The notes under the pieces are model-generated. The model made no database searches, was not told the DNA's origin, and was given only the letters and a program-made list of their open reading frames with translations. Below are positions 7,203 to 15,650 of a DNA stretch of 27,948 nucleotides, piece by piece. Origin of the DNA: an uncultured Variovorax sp. (GTDB taxonomy: Bacteria > Pseudomonadota > Gammaproteobacteria > Burkholderiales > Burkholderiaceae); NCBI GenBank assembly GCA_946478645.1, contig CAMLCW010000015.1, forward strand, positions 1 through 27,948, given 5' to 3'. Each line of letters opens with the position of its first letter. The first letter of the stretch is position 1. A program made the translations under genes and the position numbers.

Positions 7203-10200
7203 GGCGCGGCCTGCGATGCAGGAACGGGCGCGGGCCGCGCGAAGCGGCGCTTGAACGCCTGCTCGACGCCGTCCGCATACGTGAAGACCACCGGAACCAC
7301 CAGCAGGCTCAGCAGGGTGGAGGTGACGAGGCCGCCGATCACGGAGATCGCCATGGGCTGGCGGAAGCTCGCGTCGGGACCGAGCCCCAGCGCGATCGGC
7401 AGCATGCCCGCGATCATCGCGAAGGTCGTCATGACGATCGGACGCGCCCGCTTGTGGCAGGCATCGACCAGTGCATCGAACATCGACAGGCCGCGCTCGC
7501 GAACGCCGACCACCGCGTACTCGACGAGCAGGATCGAGTTCTTGGCCACGATGCCCATGAGCATCACCAGGCCGATCATCGAAGGCACGTTGAACTCGCT
7601 GCGCGCGAGCACCAGGGCGATGAAGGCGCCGCCCAGCGACAGCGGTATGGCCGAGAGGATGGTCACCGGCTGCAGGAAGTCCTTGAAGAGCAGCACCAGC
7701 ACGCAGAACATGCAGAGCACGCCGACGAGGATCGCCATCCCGAAGCCCGAGGCGAGCTCCGACGCCAGCTCGGCATCGCCGGTCTCGATCATCGCCACGC
7801 CGGAAGGCATTGCCTGCGCGGCCGGCAGCGCGCGCGCCGCGTCCAGCGCGGGCCCCATCGGCATGCCGCCCAGGTCTGCGCTGACCGTGACGTAGCGCTG
7901 GCGGTCGAAGCGATCGATCTGCGCCGGGCCGCTTTCCAGCGAGAGCGCGGCCACGCTGCCGAGCGGCACCAGGCCGGTCCGCGCCGGCACGCGCAGGTTC
8001 GACAGCACCGCAAGGTCCTGGCGCGCCGCATCGGCCACGCTCACCCGGATGCCGACCTGCCGCTGGTCGAGGTTGAGCTTGGCCAGCTGGGCATCGAAGT
8101 CGCCGCTGGTGGCGATGCGGACCGTCTCCCCGATCGCCGTGGTGCTCACGCCGAGCTCGGCCGCGCGCTGCAGGTCGGGGCGAACCACGATCTCCGGACG
8201 CTCCAGGCTCGCGGTCGATGCGATGCCCGTGAGCCCGCCCAGGCCGCGAAGCTCGCGTTCGAATGCCTGCGCGCTGGACTTGAGCGCCTGCGCGTTGTCA
8301 CTTGCCAGGATCAGCGACAGCTTCTCCCCGGGGCCCTCGCCGGCAACGGCGAACCGCGCACCCGGCACGCCCGCCAGCGCGCGGCGCACCTTCTTCTCGA
8401 CCTCCATCTGGCTCGGCCGCTCGTCGCGCGGCGCCAGCACCAGGGTCAGCGTGCTCCTTCGCACGTCGGAGGCGGGCGCGTCGCCGCCCGGCGGCGCAAC
8501 GCCCGCGGCCGTGAAGACGCCGCGCACACCGGGGATCGAAACCAGTGCGAGACGGGTCCGCTCCGACGCGGCGAGCGTCTCGGCCAGCGCGCTGCCGGGC
8601 GCCAGCTCGAGGTTGACCGAGATGGTGCCCCGGTCCGATGGCGGGATCAGGCCGCTCGGGATCAGCGGCACCAGTGCAAGCGCGCCCAGGAAGAAAGCGG
8701 CGGCCGCCCCCAGCGTCGTCTTGCGATGGGCCAGGCACCAGCGCACGGCGGCGAGATAGCCGCGCATCAGTGCACCGTCCTTCCCCGATTCGGCTTCGAG
8801 CGGCCGGTCCTTGAGCAGCCAGGCCGCCATCATCGGCGTGAGCAGCCGCGCCACCAGCAGCGATGACAGCACCGCGATCACGACCGTCCAGCCGAACTGC
8901 TTGAACAGGAGCCCCGGTATGCCGCTCATCAGCGCCGTGGGCACGAACACGACCACCAGGGTCATCGTGGTCGCGATCACCGCCAGCGCGATCTCGTTCA
9001 CCGCGTCGACGGTCGCCGCCTGCACCGGCTTGCCCATGCGGCGATGGCGTTCGATGTTCTCGATCTCGACGATCGCGTCGTCCACCAGGATGCCCACGAC
9101 CACCGCCAGCGCCAGCAGCGTCAGCATGTTGAGCGAATAGCCGAGCCACGCCATGGCCGCAAAGGCCGGCAGGATCGACAGCGGCAGCGCCGCGGCCGCC
9201 ACCAGCGTCGCGCGCCAGTCGCGCAGGAACCACCAGACGACCAGCACTGCGAGGATCGCGCCCTCGTACAGCATCTGCATCGAGCCGCGGTACTGCTCGC
9301 GCGTGTAGTCGACCGAGCCCGACACGGGGGTCACGCGCAGCTTCGGATCGTTCGCCTCCAGCTTCGCGATCGCCTTGGCGACGCCGTCGGCGATGCGGGT
9401 CTCGTCGAAGCCCTTGGCCCGGTAGACGCTGAAGCCGACCACCGGCTGGCCGTTCAGCAATGCGCCCTGCGTGCGCTGCGCCGAGGCATCGTGGACGGTG
9501 GCCACCTGGTCGAGGCGCAACTCGCGGCCATCGGCCAGCGTCAGCGGCAGCGCGGCCAGCTCGCGGGCCTGCCTGACCGTGGCGACCGTGCGCACCGACT
9601 GTTCGGCCAGGCCCAGCTGGGCACGCCCGCCGGACGCATCCAGCTGCGTCCGGCGAAGCCCGCGCGAGACGTCGACGGCCGTCACGCCCTGCGCCGCGAG
9701 CCGCACCGGATCGACTTCGACGCGCACCTCGCGCTGCACGCCGCCCTGCCGGTCGACCCGGCCCACGCCGGGCACGGCCAGCAAGGCCTTGCTGACGGTA
9801 TCGTCGACGAACCATGACAGTTCCTCCTCGCTCATGCGCGTGGAGGCGATGGCGTAGGTGAGGATCGGCCCGCCGCCCACGGTCACCGCGCTCACGGCCG
9901 GCTGCAGCAGGTCGACAGGCAGATCCGACCGGATCCGGTCGACCGCATCCTTCGTGTCGAGGAGCGCGTCCGACAGGCGCTTCTCCAGCGCGAACTCGGC
10001 GCGGATCTCGACCCGGCCCTCGGTGATCGAGGTGCGCGTGTGCTTGAGCAGGCCGACCGTGGCCAGCGAGTTCTCGACCTTGCGCGCGACCTCGACCTCG
10101 AGCTGCGCCGGCGCCGCGCCGGGTTGCGCGAGGACGATGCTCACGGCGGGCAGCTCCATGTCGGGCAGTGCCTGGATCGACAGCTGCTGGAACCCTCGCA

Positions 10201-10276
10201 GGCCGGCCAGCGACAACAGCACGAACATCAGGATCGCGGGAATGGGATTGCGCAGCGACCAGGTGGCGAAGTTCAT
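7199..10276 (-). CDS. RND-family inner-membrane efflux pump (HAE-1 type)
   Basis: 1025 residues, full length for the AcrB/MexB superfamily. The first helix follows the N-terminal NFATWSLRNP, and the large periplasmic loops and internal repeat are complete. Proton-relay residues are visible: Asp399-Asp400 in GILVDDAIVEIENIE (TM4) and Lys912 in GIVAKNSILLVEY (TM10). It is a proton-driven exporter of drugs, detergents or other hydrophobic compounds. The CzcA-type heavy-metal DFGxxxDGAVxxVEN signature is absent, so metal export is less likely. I chose ATG 10276, which overlaps the adaptor stop by ATGA and has GGGGA just upstream; ATG 10282, two codons earlier, has no room for a ribosome site. It is coupled to the adaptor upstream and the mlaA-like gene downstream. 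Confidence 0.94.
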   Translation of the reverse strand: MNFATWSLRNPIPAILMFVLLSLAGLRGFQQLSIQALPDMELPAVSIVLAQPGAAPAQLEVEVARKVENSLATVGLLKHTRTSITEGRVEIRAEFALEKRLSDALLDTKDAVDRIRSDLPVDLLQPAVSAVTVGGGPILTYAIASTRMSEEELSWFVDDTVSKALLAVPGVGRVDRQGGVQREVRVEVDPVRLAAQGVTAVDVSRGLRRTQLDASGGRAQLGLAEQSVRTVATVRQARELAALPLTLADGRELRLDQVATVHDASAQRTQGALLNGQPVVGFSVYRAKGFDETRIADGVAKAIAKLEANDPKLRVTPVSGSVDYTREQYRGSMQMLYEGAILAVLVVWWFLRDWRATLVAAAALPLSILPAFAAMAWLGYSLNMLTLLALAVVVGILVDDAIVEIENIERHRRMGKPVQAATVDAVNEIALAVIATTMTLVVVFVPTALMSGIPGLLFKQFGWTVVIAVLSSLLVARLLTPMMAAWLLKDRPLEAESGKDGALMRGYLAAVRWCLAHRKTTLGAAAAFFLGALALVPLIPSGLIPPSDRGTISVNLELAPGSALAETLAASERTRLALVSIPGVRGVFTAAGVAPPGGDAPASDVRRSTLTLVLAPRDERPSQMEVEKKVRRALAGVPGARFAVAGEGPGEKLSLILASDNAQALKSSAQAFERELRGLGGLTGIASTASLERPEIVVRPDLQRAAELGVSTTAIGETVRIATSGDFDAQLAKLNLDQRQVGIRVSVADAARQDLAVLSNLRVPARTGLVPLGSVAALSLESGPAQIDRFDRQRYVTVSADLGGMPMGPALDAARALPAAQAMPSGVAMIETGDAELASELASGFGMAILVGVLCMFCVLVLLFKDFLQPVTILSAIPLSLGGAFIALVLARSEFNVPSMIGLVMLMGIVAKNSILLVEYAVVGVRERGLSMFDALVDACHKRARPIVMTTFAMIAGMLPIALGLGPDASFRQPMAISVIGGLVTSTLLSLLVVPVVFTYADGVEQAFKRRFARPAPVPASQAAP

Positions 10277-11490
10277 GCGCATCCCCGCGCCGCCACGTCG
10301 GCAGAGGCGAGCGGCGCGCCGGCCGCCGGCCGTGCGATGCGGACCACGTCGCCATCGCTCAGGAGCCCGGCGCCCTGGGCCACCACGCGCTCACCCTCGC
10401 GCAGCGCTTCCATGATCTCGACCTCGCCGCCCTGGCGCCGGCCGAGGGTCACGGCCTGTGCGGCCACGTGCGCGGCGCCGCCCTCTTCCTGGACCTTGAA
10501 GACGTAGCTGCGGCCATCGCGGATCACCACGCTGGCCGCGGGCACGACCATGGCGGGCCGCTGCGCGAGCACGATGCGGCCGGCGGCATACATGCCGGCA
10601 CGCGTGCTTCCCGGGCGCGTGATGTCTGCATACACCATGCCCATGCGCGAACGCGCGTCCAGCGCGGGCGCGGTCTGGCGAACGCGCGCCGTGGCGCTGC
10701 CGCCGTCGGGCAGGCTGAGCTCGACGCGCTGGCCTTCCACGATGTCCAGCAGCTGCATGGCAGTGACTTCGCCGCGCCATTCCAGCCGCCGCTGGCGGAT
10801 CAGGCGAAACAACTCCTGGCTGCCCGCGCCCACCGCACCCAGCGAGGCACTGCGCGCGCTGATCACGCCGTCGTCCGGCGCGAGGACATTGGCATGGCGC
10901 AACTGGACCTGCTTCGCTTCCAGCTGGGCCTGCGCGATCTCGACCTGCGCACGCGCGGTCTCGGCCTGGGTCAGGTACTGCTGGACCTCCTGTTCGCTGA
11001 TGCCCCCGCTGCTGCGCAGCGCAAGTGCGCGCTGCGCGTTGGCGTTGGCCTGGGTCGCCGTGGCGCGCGCCTGCACGGTCGCGGCGCGCAACTGGGCGGC
11101 CTCGGCGCGCAGGCCGGTGTCGTCGTAGCGTGCCAGCACCTGGCCGCGCTTGACCGTATCGCCCACGTTCACGTTGACCTCGGTCAGGCGCAGGCCTTCC
11201 GCCTGTGATCCGACGATCGCTTCCTGCCAGGGCACGATCGTGCCCGTGGCATCGAGCACGGCAGGCCAGGTGACCTGCCGTGCCGCCGCGACGGTGACCG
11301 TCAGCGCAGGCGACGCCGCGGGCGGCGTGGTCGCCACGGCTCTGGGCAGTGCCGCGACGAGCGCGGCACCGGCGGCAACGACGGCGGCGGCCACCAGCAG
11401 CGGCAGGCGCAGCGATCGCCAACGCGCGCGGGAAGGCAACATCCGTGAGAGGGGTTCAGCGTGCTGATAGTCGGGGTAGAACATGGGCAT
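10273..11490 (-). CDS. RND-pump periplasmic adaptor (membrane fusion protein, HlyD/AcrA family)
   Basis: 405 residues from ATG 11490. A single hydrophobic anchor lies at about residues 28-49 (LRLPLLVAAAVVAAGAALVA). The lipoyl half-motifs are typical: ATGTIVPWQEAIVGSQAEG before, and VLAPDDGVISARSASLGAVG after, an Ala/Gln-rich coiled-coil hairpin (about 125-195). Beta-barrel and membrane-proximal domains follow (GMVYADITRPGSTRAGMYA). It links the inner-membrane pump to the outer-membrane channel. The gene begins inside the 3' end of the channel gene (35-base overlap) and ends with ATGA overlapping the pump. Alternative starts are ATG 11484 and ATG 11442; the last would remove the overlap and begin just before the anchor. 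None has a strong ribosome site, so the start is uncertain. Confidence 0.9.
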   Translation of the reverse strand: MPMFYPDYQHAEPLSRMLPSRARWRSLRLPLLVAAAVVAAGAALVAALPRAVATTPPAASPALTVTVAAARQVTWPAVLDATGTIVPWQEAIVGSQAEGLRLTEVNVNVGDTVKRGQVLARYDDTGLRAEAAQLRAATVQARATATQANANAQRALALRSSGGISEQEVQQYLTQAETARAQVEIAQAQLEAKQVQLRHANVLAPDDGVISARSASLGAVGAGSQELFRLIRQRRLEWRGEVTAMQLLDIVEGQRVELSLPDGGSATARVRQTAPALDARSRMGMVYADITRPGSTRAGMYAAGRIVLAQRPAMVVPAASVVIRDGRSYVFKVQEEGGAAHVAAQAVTLGRRQGGEVEIMEALREGERVVAQGAGLLSDGDVVRIARPAAGAPLASADVAARGCA

Positions 11491-12919
11491 GGCTTTCGGT
11501 GGTGATGGCAGTGGGCCCGGCCGCGCGCACCAGCGCGACCCAGGCCTGGGCGGCGTCGTGCGCTGCCGTGATGGCGCTGTCCTGCGCGGCGGATTGCTGT
11601 CGCCGCGCGTCTTCGAGCTCGAACAGGCTCACCGCGCCCGCGCGCCATTGCGCCTCGGTGGCGGCCAGCGTGCGCGCTGCGGCGTCGGTCGATTCACGGG
11701 TGCTCACGATGCGTTCGCGGGAGGACGCGACGGCGGCCAAGGCGTTCTCCACCTCCTGGCTCGTCGTGCGCAGCACCGCGCGCAGCGTGGCTGCCGCGGC
11801 CCGATGCCGTGCCTGTGCGCCCTCGACCTGCGCGGCGCCGGCGCCCCCGTCGAAGAGCGGCGCCGACAACGTGGGCGTCAGCGCCCAGGTCGTGAAGTCG
11901 AGCGTGCTGCCACCCGCGCGAAGCCATTGCCCGCTGATGGCCGCCGCAAGGTCGAACCGCGGCAGTCTTTCTGCCCGCGCGACCGCGATCTGCTCCCAGC
12001 TCGCGGCCACTTCCCGTTCGGCCGCGACGACGGCAGGATGCGCGGCGAGCACCGCCGCGGGCAGGGCCAGCGCCACGGGCGGTGCCGCCGGCATCACCGC
12101 GGCCGTGCCGGCGGCCGGGACCGCGCTGCGAACCTGCGCAGCGTCGCGGCCGGTGAGCGCCGACAGGCCATTGACGATGCGCACGCACGATTCATTGCGC
12201 AGCGCCAGGCTGGTCCGTACGGCAGCAAGGCCGCTTTGCGCACGCGCCTCGTCGACGGGCGCGACGAAACCTGTCGCCACGCGCCGGCGCGTCAGCGCAA
12301 GCACCGATTCACGCGAACGGATGTCCTCGGTCGCGACGGTGCGCGAGAAGTCGCAGGCGCGCAGTGCCAGCACCGAGTTCGCGACCTGCGCCGCAAGGCT
12401 CAGCCGCGCGGCCGCGGCATCGGCCGTGCGGGCATCCAGCCGATGCCTTGCCGCCTCGACCGACTTTCGGACGCGGCCAAAGAGATCGATCTCCCAGCTC
12501 AGGCCGAGCCCTGCGGAGGCCGTGGTCTCGAGCGTGGTGGCGGAAGTTTCCGCGCTCGTGCCGAGGCTGCGGGCCCGCGTCGCCGTGCCGTCCAGCGAGA
12601 TCGCCGGCAGGCGCTGCGCCGCGTCGCTGCCGAGGCTGGCGCGCGCTTCATCGACGCGCGCCACGGCCTGCGCCACCGACGGGCTGTCGGCCATCGCATG
12701 GTCGACCAGTTCATTGATGGCGCTGTCGTCGAGCAGCGTCCACCAACGATCGCCGGGGAATGCGGCCGCCGCATCGGGAAGCGGCACCGCCGCCGACCAT
12801 GCCGCCGGTGCGGCAAGCGCCGGAGGCCGGTAGTCCGGCTGCGTCGCGCAGCCGCTTGCGACCAGGGCGCCTGCAATGAGGGCTGCCACCGCCGTGGCTC
12901 TCGGGCCGCGCGCGAACAT
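11456..12919 (-). CDS. RND-pump outer-membrane factor lipoprotein (NodT/OprM family)
   Basis: 487 residues from ATG 12919. The signal peptide has Arg-rich start MFARGPRA and ends in a lipobox, LVASGC, with Cys24. After it come PDYRPP and WWTLLDDSAINELVDHAM, classic for NodT-type channels, and two tandem OEP repeats of long amphipathic helices (for example RVDEARASLGSDAAQRLP and ALRACDFSRTV). It should form the trimeric outer-membrane exit duct of the pump. The frame extends upstream to a TTG at 12976 and a GTG at 12934, but the ATG gives the cleanest lipoprotein signal. As first gene of the operon it lies about 160 bases below the AT-rich promoter at 13082-13116. Confidence 0.92.
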   Translation of the reverse strand: MFARGPRATAVAALIAGALVASGCATQPDYRPPALAAPAAWSAAVPLPDAAAAFPGDRWWTLLDDSAINELVDHAMADSPSVAQAVARVDEARASLGSDAAQRLPAISLDGTATRARSLGTSAETSATTLETTASAGLGLSWEIDLFGRVRKSVEAARHRLDARTADAAAARLSLAAQVANSVLALRACDFSRTVATEDIRSRESVLALTRRRVATGFVAPVDEARAQSGLAAVRTSLALRNESCVRIVNGLSALTGRDAAQVRSAVPAAGTAAVMPAAPPVALALPAAVLAAHPAVVAAEREVAASWEQIAVARAERLPRFDLAAAISGQWLRAGGSTLDFTTWALTPTLSAPLFDGGAGAAQVEGAQARHRAAAATLRAVLRTTSQEVENALAAVASSRERIVSTRESTDAAARTLAATEAQWRAGAVSLFELEDARRQQSAAQDSAITAAHDAAQAWVALVRAAGPTAITTESHAHVLPRLSAR

Positions 12920-13081
12920 CGCAGCAGCGCTCACGCCGAAGTCTTGCCGCAACGCATGGAGCGCGGCGCAACGCAAGGCAGGGGAGTCGGGATTTGGCGG
13001 TTCGGCACGGGTGGCTCCAGTTCGATGCGCGCTCGGACGACATGTCTTTGCTGGCAGGACTCGATGCTGGAGGCCGTGGGT

Positions 13082-13116
13082 TAATAACTTTTTTTGCTGT
13101 TTAGGATTTGATTAAT
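13082..13116 (-). promoter_or_regulatory. Probable promoter and regulator box of the RND operon
   Basis: This AT-rich island lies in the 247-base gap 12920-13166, which otherwise holds no gene. On the minus strand ATTAAT (13116-13111), five bases, then CCTAAA (13105-13100) place TTAA and CTAA cores 11 bp apart. About a dozen bases further a -10-like TATTAA follows near 13087-13082. The word ATTAATCAA is identical to one in the response-regulator promoter (3585-3593). I infer that the two-component regulator binds here. No convincing terminator for the gene ending at 13167 is seen. Confidence 0.45.
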
Positions 13117-13166
13117 CGCGCGAGACGGACCTCAGGATGCCTCTGGCGGCCGGGATCGGATCAGGC

Positions 13167-14171
13167 CTAGTCGAGCCTGATGCCGCTGCGCCGCACGATC
13201 TCGCCCCAGTGCGCGTATTCGCTGCGCATGTAGGCGTCGGCCTCCTCGGGGCTCTTGCTGTAGCGCGGCAGCGCGCCGACGACGCGCAGGCGCTGTTCGA
13301 CCTGCGGCGTGCGCATGGCCTTGGTCATCGCCGCATGCGTGGCGGTCACCACGTCGCGCGGGGTGCCCGCGGGATAGAGCAGCATCAGCCAGGTCACGGC
13401 GTTGAAGTTGGCGATGCCCTGCTCCTGCAGGGTCGGCACGTCGAGCACGCCCGCCAGGCGCTGGGTGGTGCCCGCGCCCAGGGCGCGCAGCTTGCCGCCC
13501 GCCACGAAGGGCTGCACGCCGGCGGCAGTCTCGAGCGCGAGCGCGACGTTCCCCGCAACCACGTCGGTCAGCCCCGGCGCGCTGCCCTTGTAGGGGATGT
13601 GCACGATGTCGATGCCCACGCGGCGCTTGAACTCTTCCATCGCGAGGTGCGACACCGTGCCGTTGCCCGACGATGCGTTGTTGAGCTTGCCCGGGTTGGC
13701 TTTTGCGTATTCGATGAGCCCGCGCACGTCCTTGAACGGCATCGACGGATGGCAGACCAGCACGAACGGCAGGTCGCCCACGAGGCCGACGGGCGCAAAG
13801 CTCTTCAGCGTCTCGTAGGGCACGCTCTTGTACATGAACGGATTGGTTGCGAGCGCCGACATGTGCGCGAGCATCATCACGCTGCCGTCGGCGGGCGCCT
13901 TGGCAAGCTGGCCAAGGCCGATGCTGCCGCCCTGCCCCGGCTTGTTGTCGACGATGTAGTTGTTGCCCGTCACCGCCTTCATCTGGTCAGCCATGAGGCG
14001 CGCCACGATGTCGGTCGCCTGCCCGGGCGGGAAGCCGACCACGATCTTCACGACCTTCGGGTCGCCCGGCTGGGCAACGGCAAAGCCACCGGTCGTGGCG
14101 GCGGCGCCGGCGGCCATGCCGGCCGCGAGCAGGGTGCGGCGGCGCAGCCGCGGATGCGTTGGGAATGTCAT
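13167..14171 (-). CDS. Bug-family (TctC-like) periplasmic solute-binding protein, second copy
   Basis: 334 residues from ATG 14171, which has AAAGGAGA about eight bases upstream; the longer frame to 14456 is a run of Pro/Arg from the wrong reading of the neighbour. The signal sequence carries RRRTLLAAG, twin-arginine-like, with likely cleavage after AVA at about 33. Bug marks are VVKIVVGFPPGQATDIVARLM, NKPGQGGSIG, NASSGNGTVSHLAMEEF, HIPYKGSAPGLTDVVAG and DVPTLQEQG. It should bind a carboxylated substrate in the periplasm. It is the last gene of the molybdenum-hydroxylase operon, 40 bases after the coxG-like gene, so it probably senses or captures the compound that this operon degrades. No TctAB permease is present. 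Confidence 0.92.
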   Translation of the reverse strand: MTFPTHPRLRRRTLLAAGMAAGAAATTGGFAVAQPGDPKVVKIVVGFPPGQATDIVARLMADQMKAVTGNNYIVDNKPGQGGSIGLGQLAKAPADGSVMMLAHMSALATNPFMYKSVPYETLKSFAPVGLVGDLPFVLVCHPSMPFKDVRGLIEYAKANPGKLNNASSGNGTVSHLAMEEFKRRVGIDIVHIPYKGSAPGLTDVVAGNVALALETAAGVQPFVAGGKLRALGAGTTQRLAGVLDVPTLQEQGIANFNAVTWLMLLYPAGTPRDVVTATHAAMTKAMRTPQVEQRLRVVGALPRYSKSPEEADAYMRSEYAHWGEIVRRSGIRLD

Positions 14172-14211
14172 TGAGATGTCTCCTTTTTCTGGATGAAGGC
14201 CTGCGGACGGC

Positions 14212-14868
14212 TTACCGGGCGAGCACGACGCCGGCCAGCGATGCAGCCGCGCCCAGCGCCATGGCGACGGCAAGCCACCAGCCGGGCACCATCGCGGGAC
14301 CGGATGGGCTTGCTGCCGCGGGCTGCGGCGTCGTGGGCAATGCGGGCGGCTCGATGCTGGCGATCGCAGGGTCGGCCTGCGATCGAGAGGTCGCCGCCGA
14401 TGGCTTCGATGCCGGCACCGCCTCGGCGGTGGGCACGAGCTGACGGCGCAAGGCATTGAAGAAGTCGTCGGCCATCTTGCGCGCCACGCTGTCGATCAGC
14501 CGCGATCCGACCTGCGCGAGCTTGCCGCCGACCTGTGCATTGGCGGTGTAGGCGAGCGTGGTGCCGTCGGCGGTCTCCGTGAGCGCGACCGACGACGTGC
14601 CCTTGCCGAAGCCCACCGCGCCGCCCTGCCCTTCGAACACCATCACGCACGACTTGGGCGGCTCGGCCTGCGTCATGCGCAGCTTGCCGTTGAAGCGCGC
14701 GCGCAGCGGCCCGATGGCCGCGGCCATGACCACGCTGAATTCCTCTGGGCTCACGCGCTCCACCGACTCGCAGCCGGGCAGGCACTGCCTGAGCACGGCC
14801 GGATCGTTGAGCGCGTCCCACACCTTCTGGCGCGGTGCGCCGATGCTTTGGCTGCCGTTGATTTCCAT
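14212..14868 (-). CDS. coxG: CoxG-like SRPBCC protein with C-terminal membrane anchor
   Basis: 218 residues. The SRPBCC/CoxG domain fills about 1-145, with MEINGSQSIGAPRQKVWDALNDP and the CLPGCESVE motif typical of CO dehydrogenase subunit G. A Pro/Ala/Ser-rich linker (about 150-195) leads to one hydrophobic helix (197-217, starting WWLAVAMAL). In Oligotropha (Afipia) CoxG recruits the molybdenum dehydrogenase to the cytoplasmic membrane. The same arrangement here implies membrane recruitment of the CoxMSL-like enzyme encoded just upstream. It starts nine bases after the crotonase stop and ends 40 bases before the Bug gene. The symbol reflects homology only; the enzyme is unlikely to oxidise CO. 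Confidence 0.88.
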   Translation of the reverse strand: MEINGSQSIGAPRQKVWDALNDPAVLRQCLPGCESVERVSPEEFSVVMAAAIGPLRARFNGKLRMTQAEPPKSCVMVFEGQGGAVGFGKGTSSVALTETADGTTLAYTANAQVGGKLAQVGSRLIDSVARKMADDFFNALRRQLVPTAEAVPASKPSAATSRSQADPAIASIEPPALPTTPQPAAASPSGPAMVPGWWLAVAMALGAAASLAGVVLAR

Positions 14869-14877
14869 GGCGTGCGC

Positions 14878-15612
14878 TCAGTGACTCTTCTTCTTCATCG
14901 CGGCCGAGGTGTTCACCATCGAATGGAGGCTGCGCGCGTAGTCGATCGCGCCCTGCTCGTCCATGCGCGGCGCCACGCGCAGGTACTCCTTCAAGCCGAG
15001 GATCGCGGGGCGCGGCCGGCTCAGCAGCACCTGGCAGAAGCGCTCGACCTCCTCGTCGAGCCTGCCGGCCGCCACCACCTGGCTCACGATGCCATAGGCC
15101 ATCGCGCGCTGGGCATCGATGAAGTCGGTCGAATAGGCCATCCACAAGATGGCGTTGCGGTTCATGCGGTCGTACACCGCCGACATCACCATCGTCGGCA
15201 TCACGTTGTGGCCGATCTCGGGGATGTTGAAGGTGGCGGCGTCGCTCGCGAAGCTCACGTCGCACAGCGATGCGATCGCGGTGCCAAAGCCCATGCAGCG
15301 GCCCTCGATCACGCCGACCACCGGCACCCTGGCGCCGCGCATGGCCTGGTAGCTGCCGAAGATGCCGTCGTATTCGTCGCGCCGCGCGTAGGCCTCGGTG
15401 GCGGCCGGCGTGGGACCGGCGTCGCGCACGCGGCCGGTGCAGAAGTCGGGGCCGGCGCTGCGCAGCAGCACGGCGTCCGAGGTGGTGTGCGCGTTCAACA
15501 GCGCTTCCGAGAAGGCCGAGGCCATGCTGTCCGAGACGCCGTTGTCCTCGGTGCGGTTCAGCGTGATGCGCAGCAGGCGGCCGTCTTGTTCGATCTTGAG
15601 TTGCGGATGCAT
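14878..15612 (-). CDS. Enoyl-CoA hydratase/isomerase (crotonase) family protein
   Basis: 244 residues from ATG 15612, with AAGGAG at a good distance. The crotonase fold is evident: LLRITLNRTEDNGVSD near the start, a DFCTG oxyanion-hole segment (56-60) and VIEGRCMGFGTAIASLCD (101-118). In the standard alignment the first catalytic Glu of hydratases (rat Glu144) corresponds to Ala112, while the second (Glu164) is kept as Glu132 in NIPEIG. It is therefore unlikely to be a normal hydratase; isomerase or CoA-thioester hydrolase activity is possible. It sits between an alpha/beta hydrolase (38 bases upstream) and coxG (9 bases downstream), which points to a CoA-bound intermediate in the pathway. 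The longer minus frame reaching 16467 is a shadow of the hydrolase. Confidence 0.88.
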   Translation of the reverse strand: MHPQLKIEQDGRLLRITLNRTEDNGVSDSMASAFSEALLNAHTTSDAVLLRSAGPDFCTGRVRDAGPTPAATEAYARRDEYDGIFGSYQAMRGARVPVVGVIEGRCMGFGTAIASLCDVSFASDAATFNIPEIGHNVMPTMVMSAVYDRMNRNAILWMAYSTDFIDAQRAMAYGIVSQVVAAGRLDEEVERFCQVLLSRPRPAILGLKEYLRVAPRMDEQGAIDYARSLHSMVNTSAAMKKKSH

Positions 15613-15650
15613 GAAGTGTGTCTCCTTGGGGATGAAATCTGGAAGGGCGG

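Noticed and set aside
5306..7895. Two successive 470-codon plus-strand frames across the kinase end, MipA, MlaA and RND genes.
   Set aside because: They oppose well-recognised minus-strand proteins, or lie out of frame with the kinase, and show only low-complexity Arg/Ala/Gln sequence.
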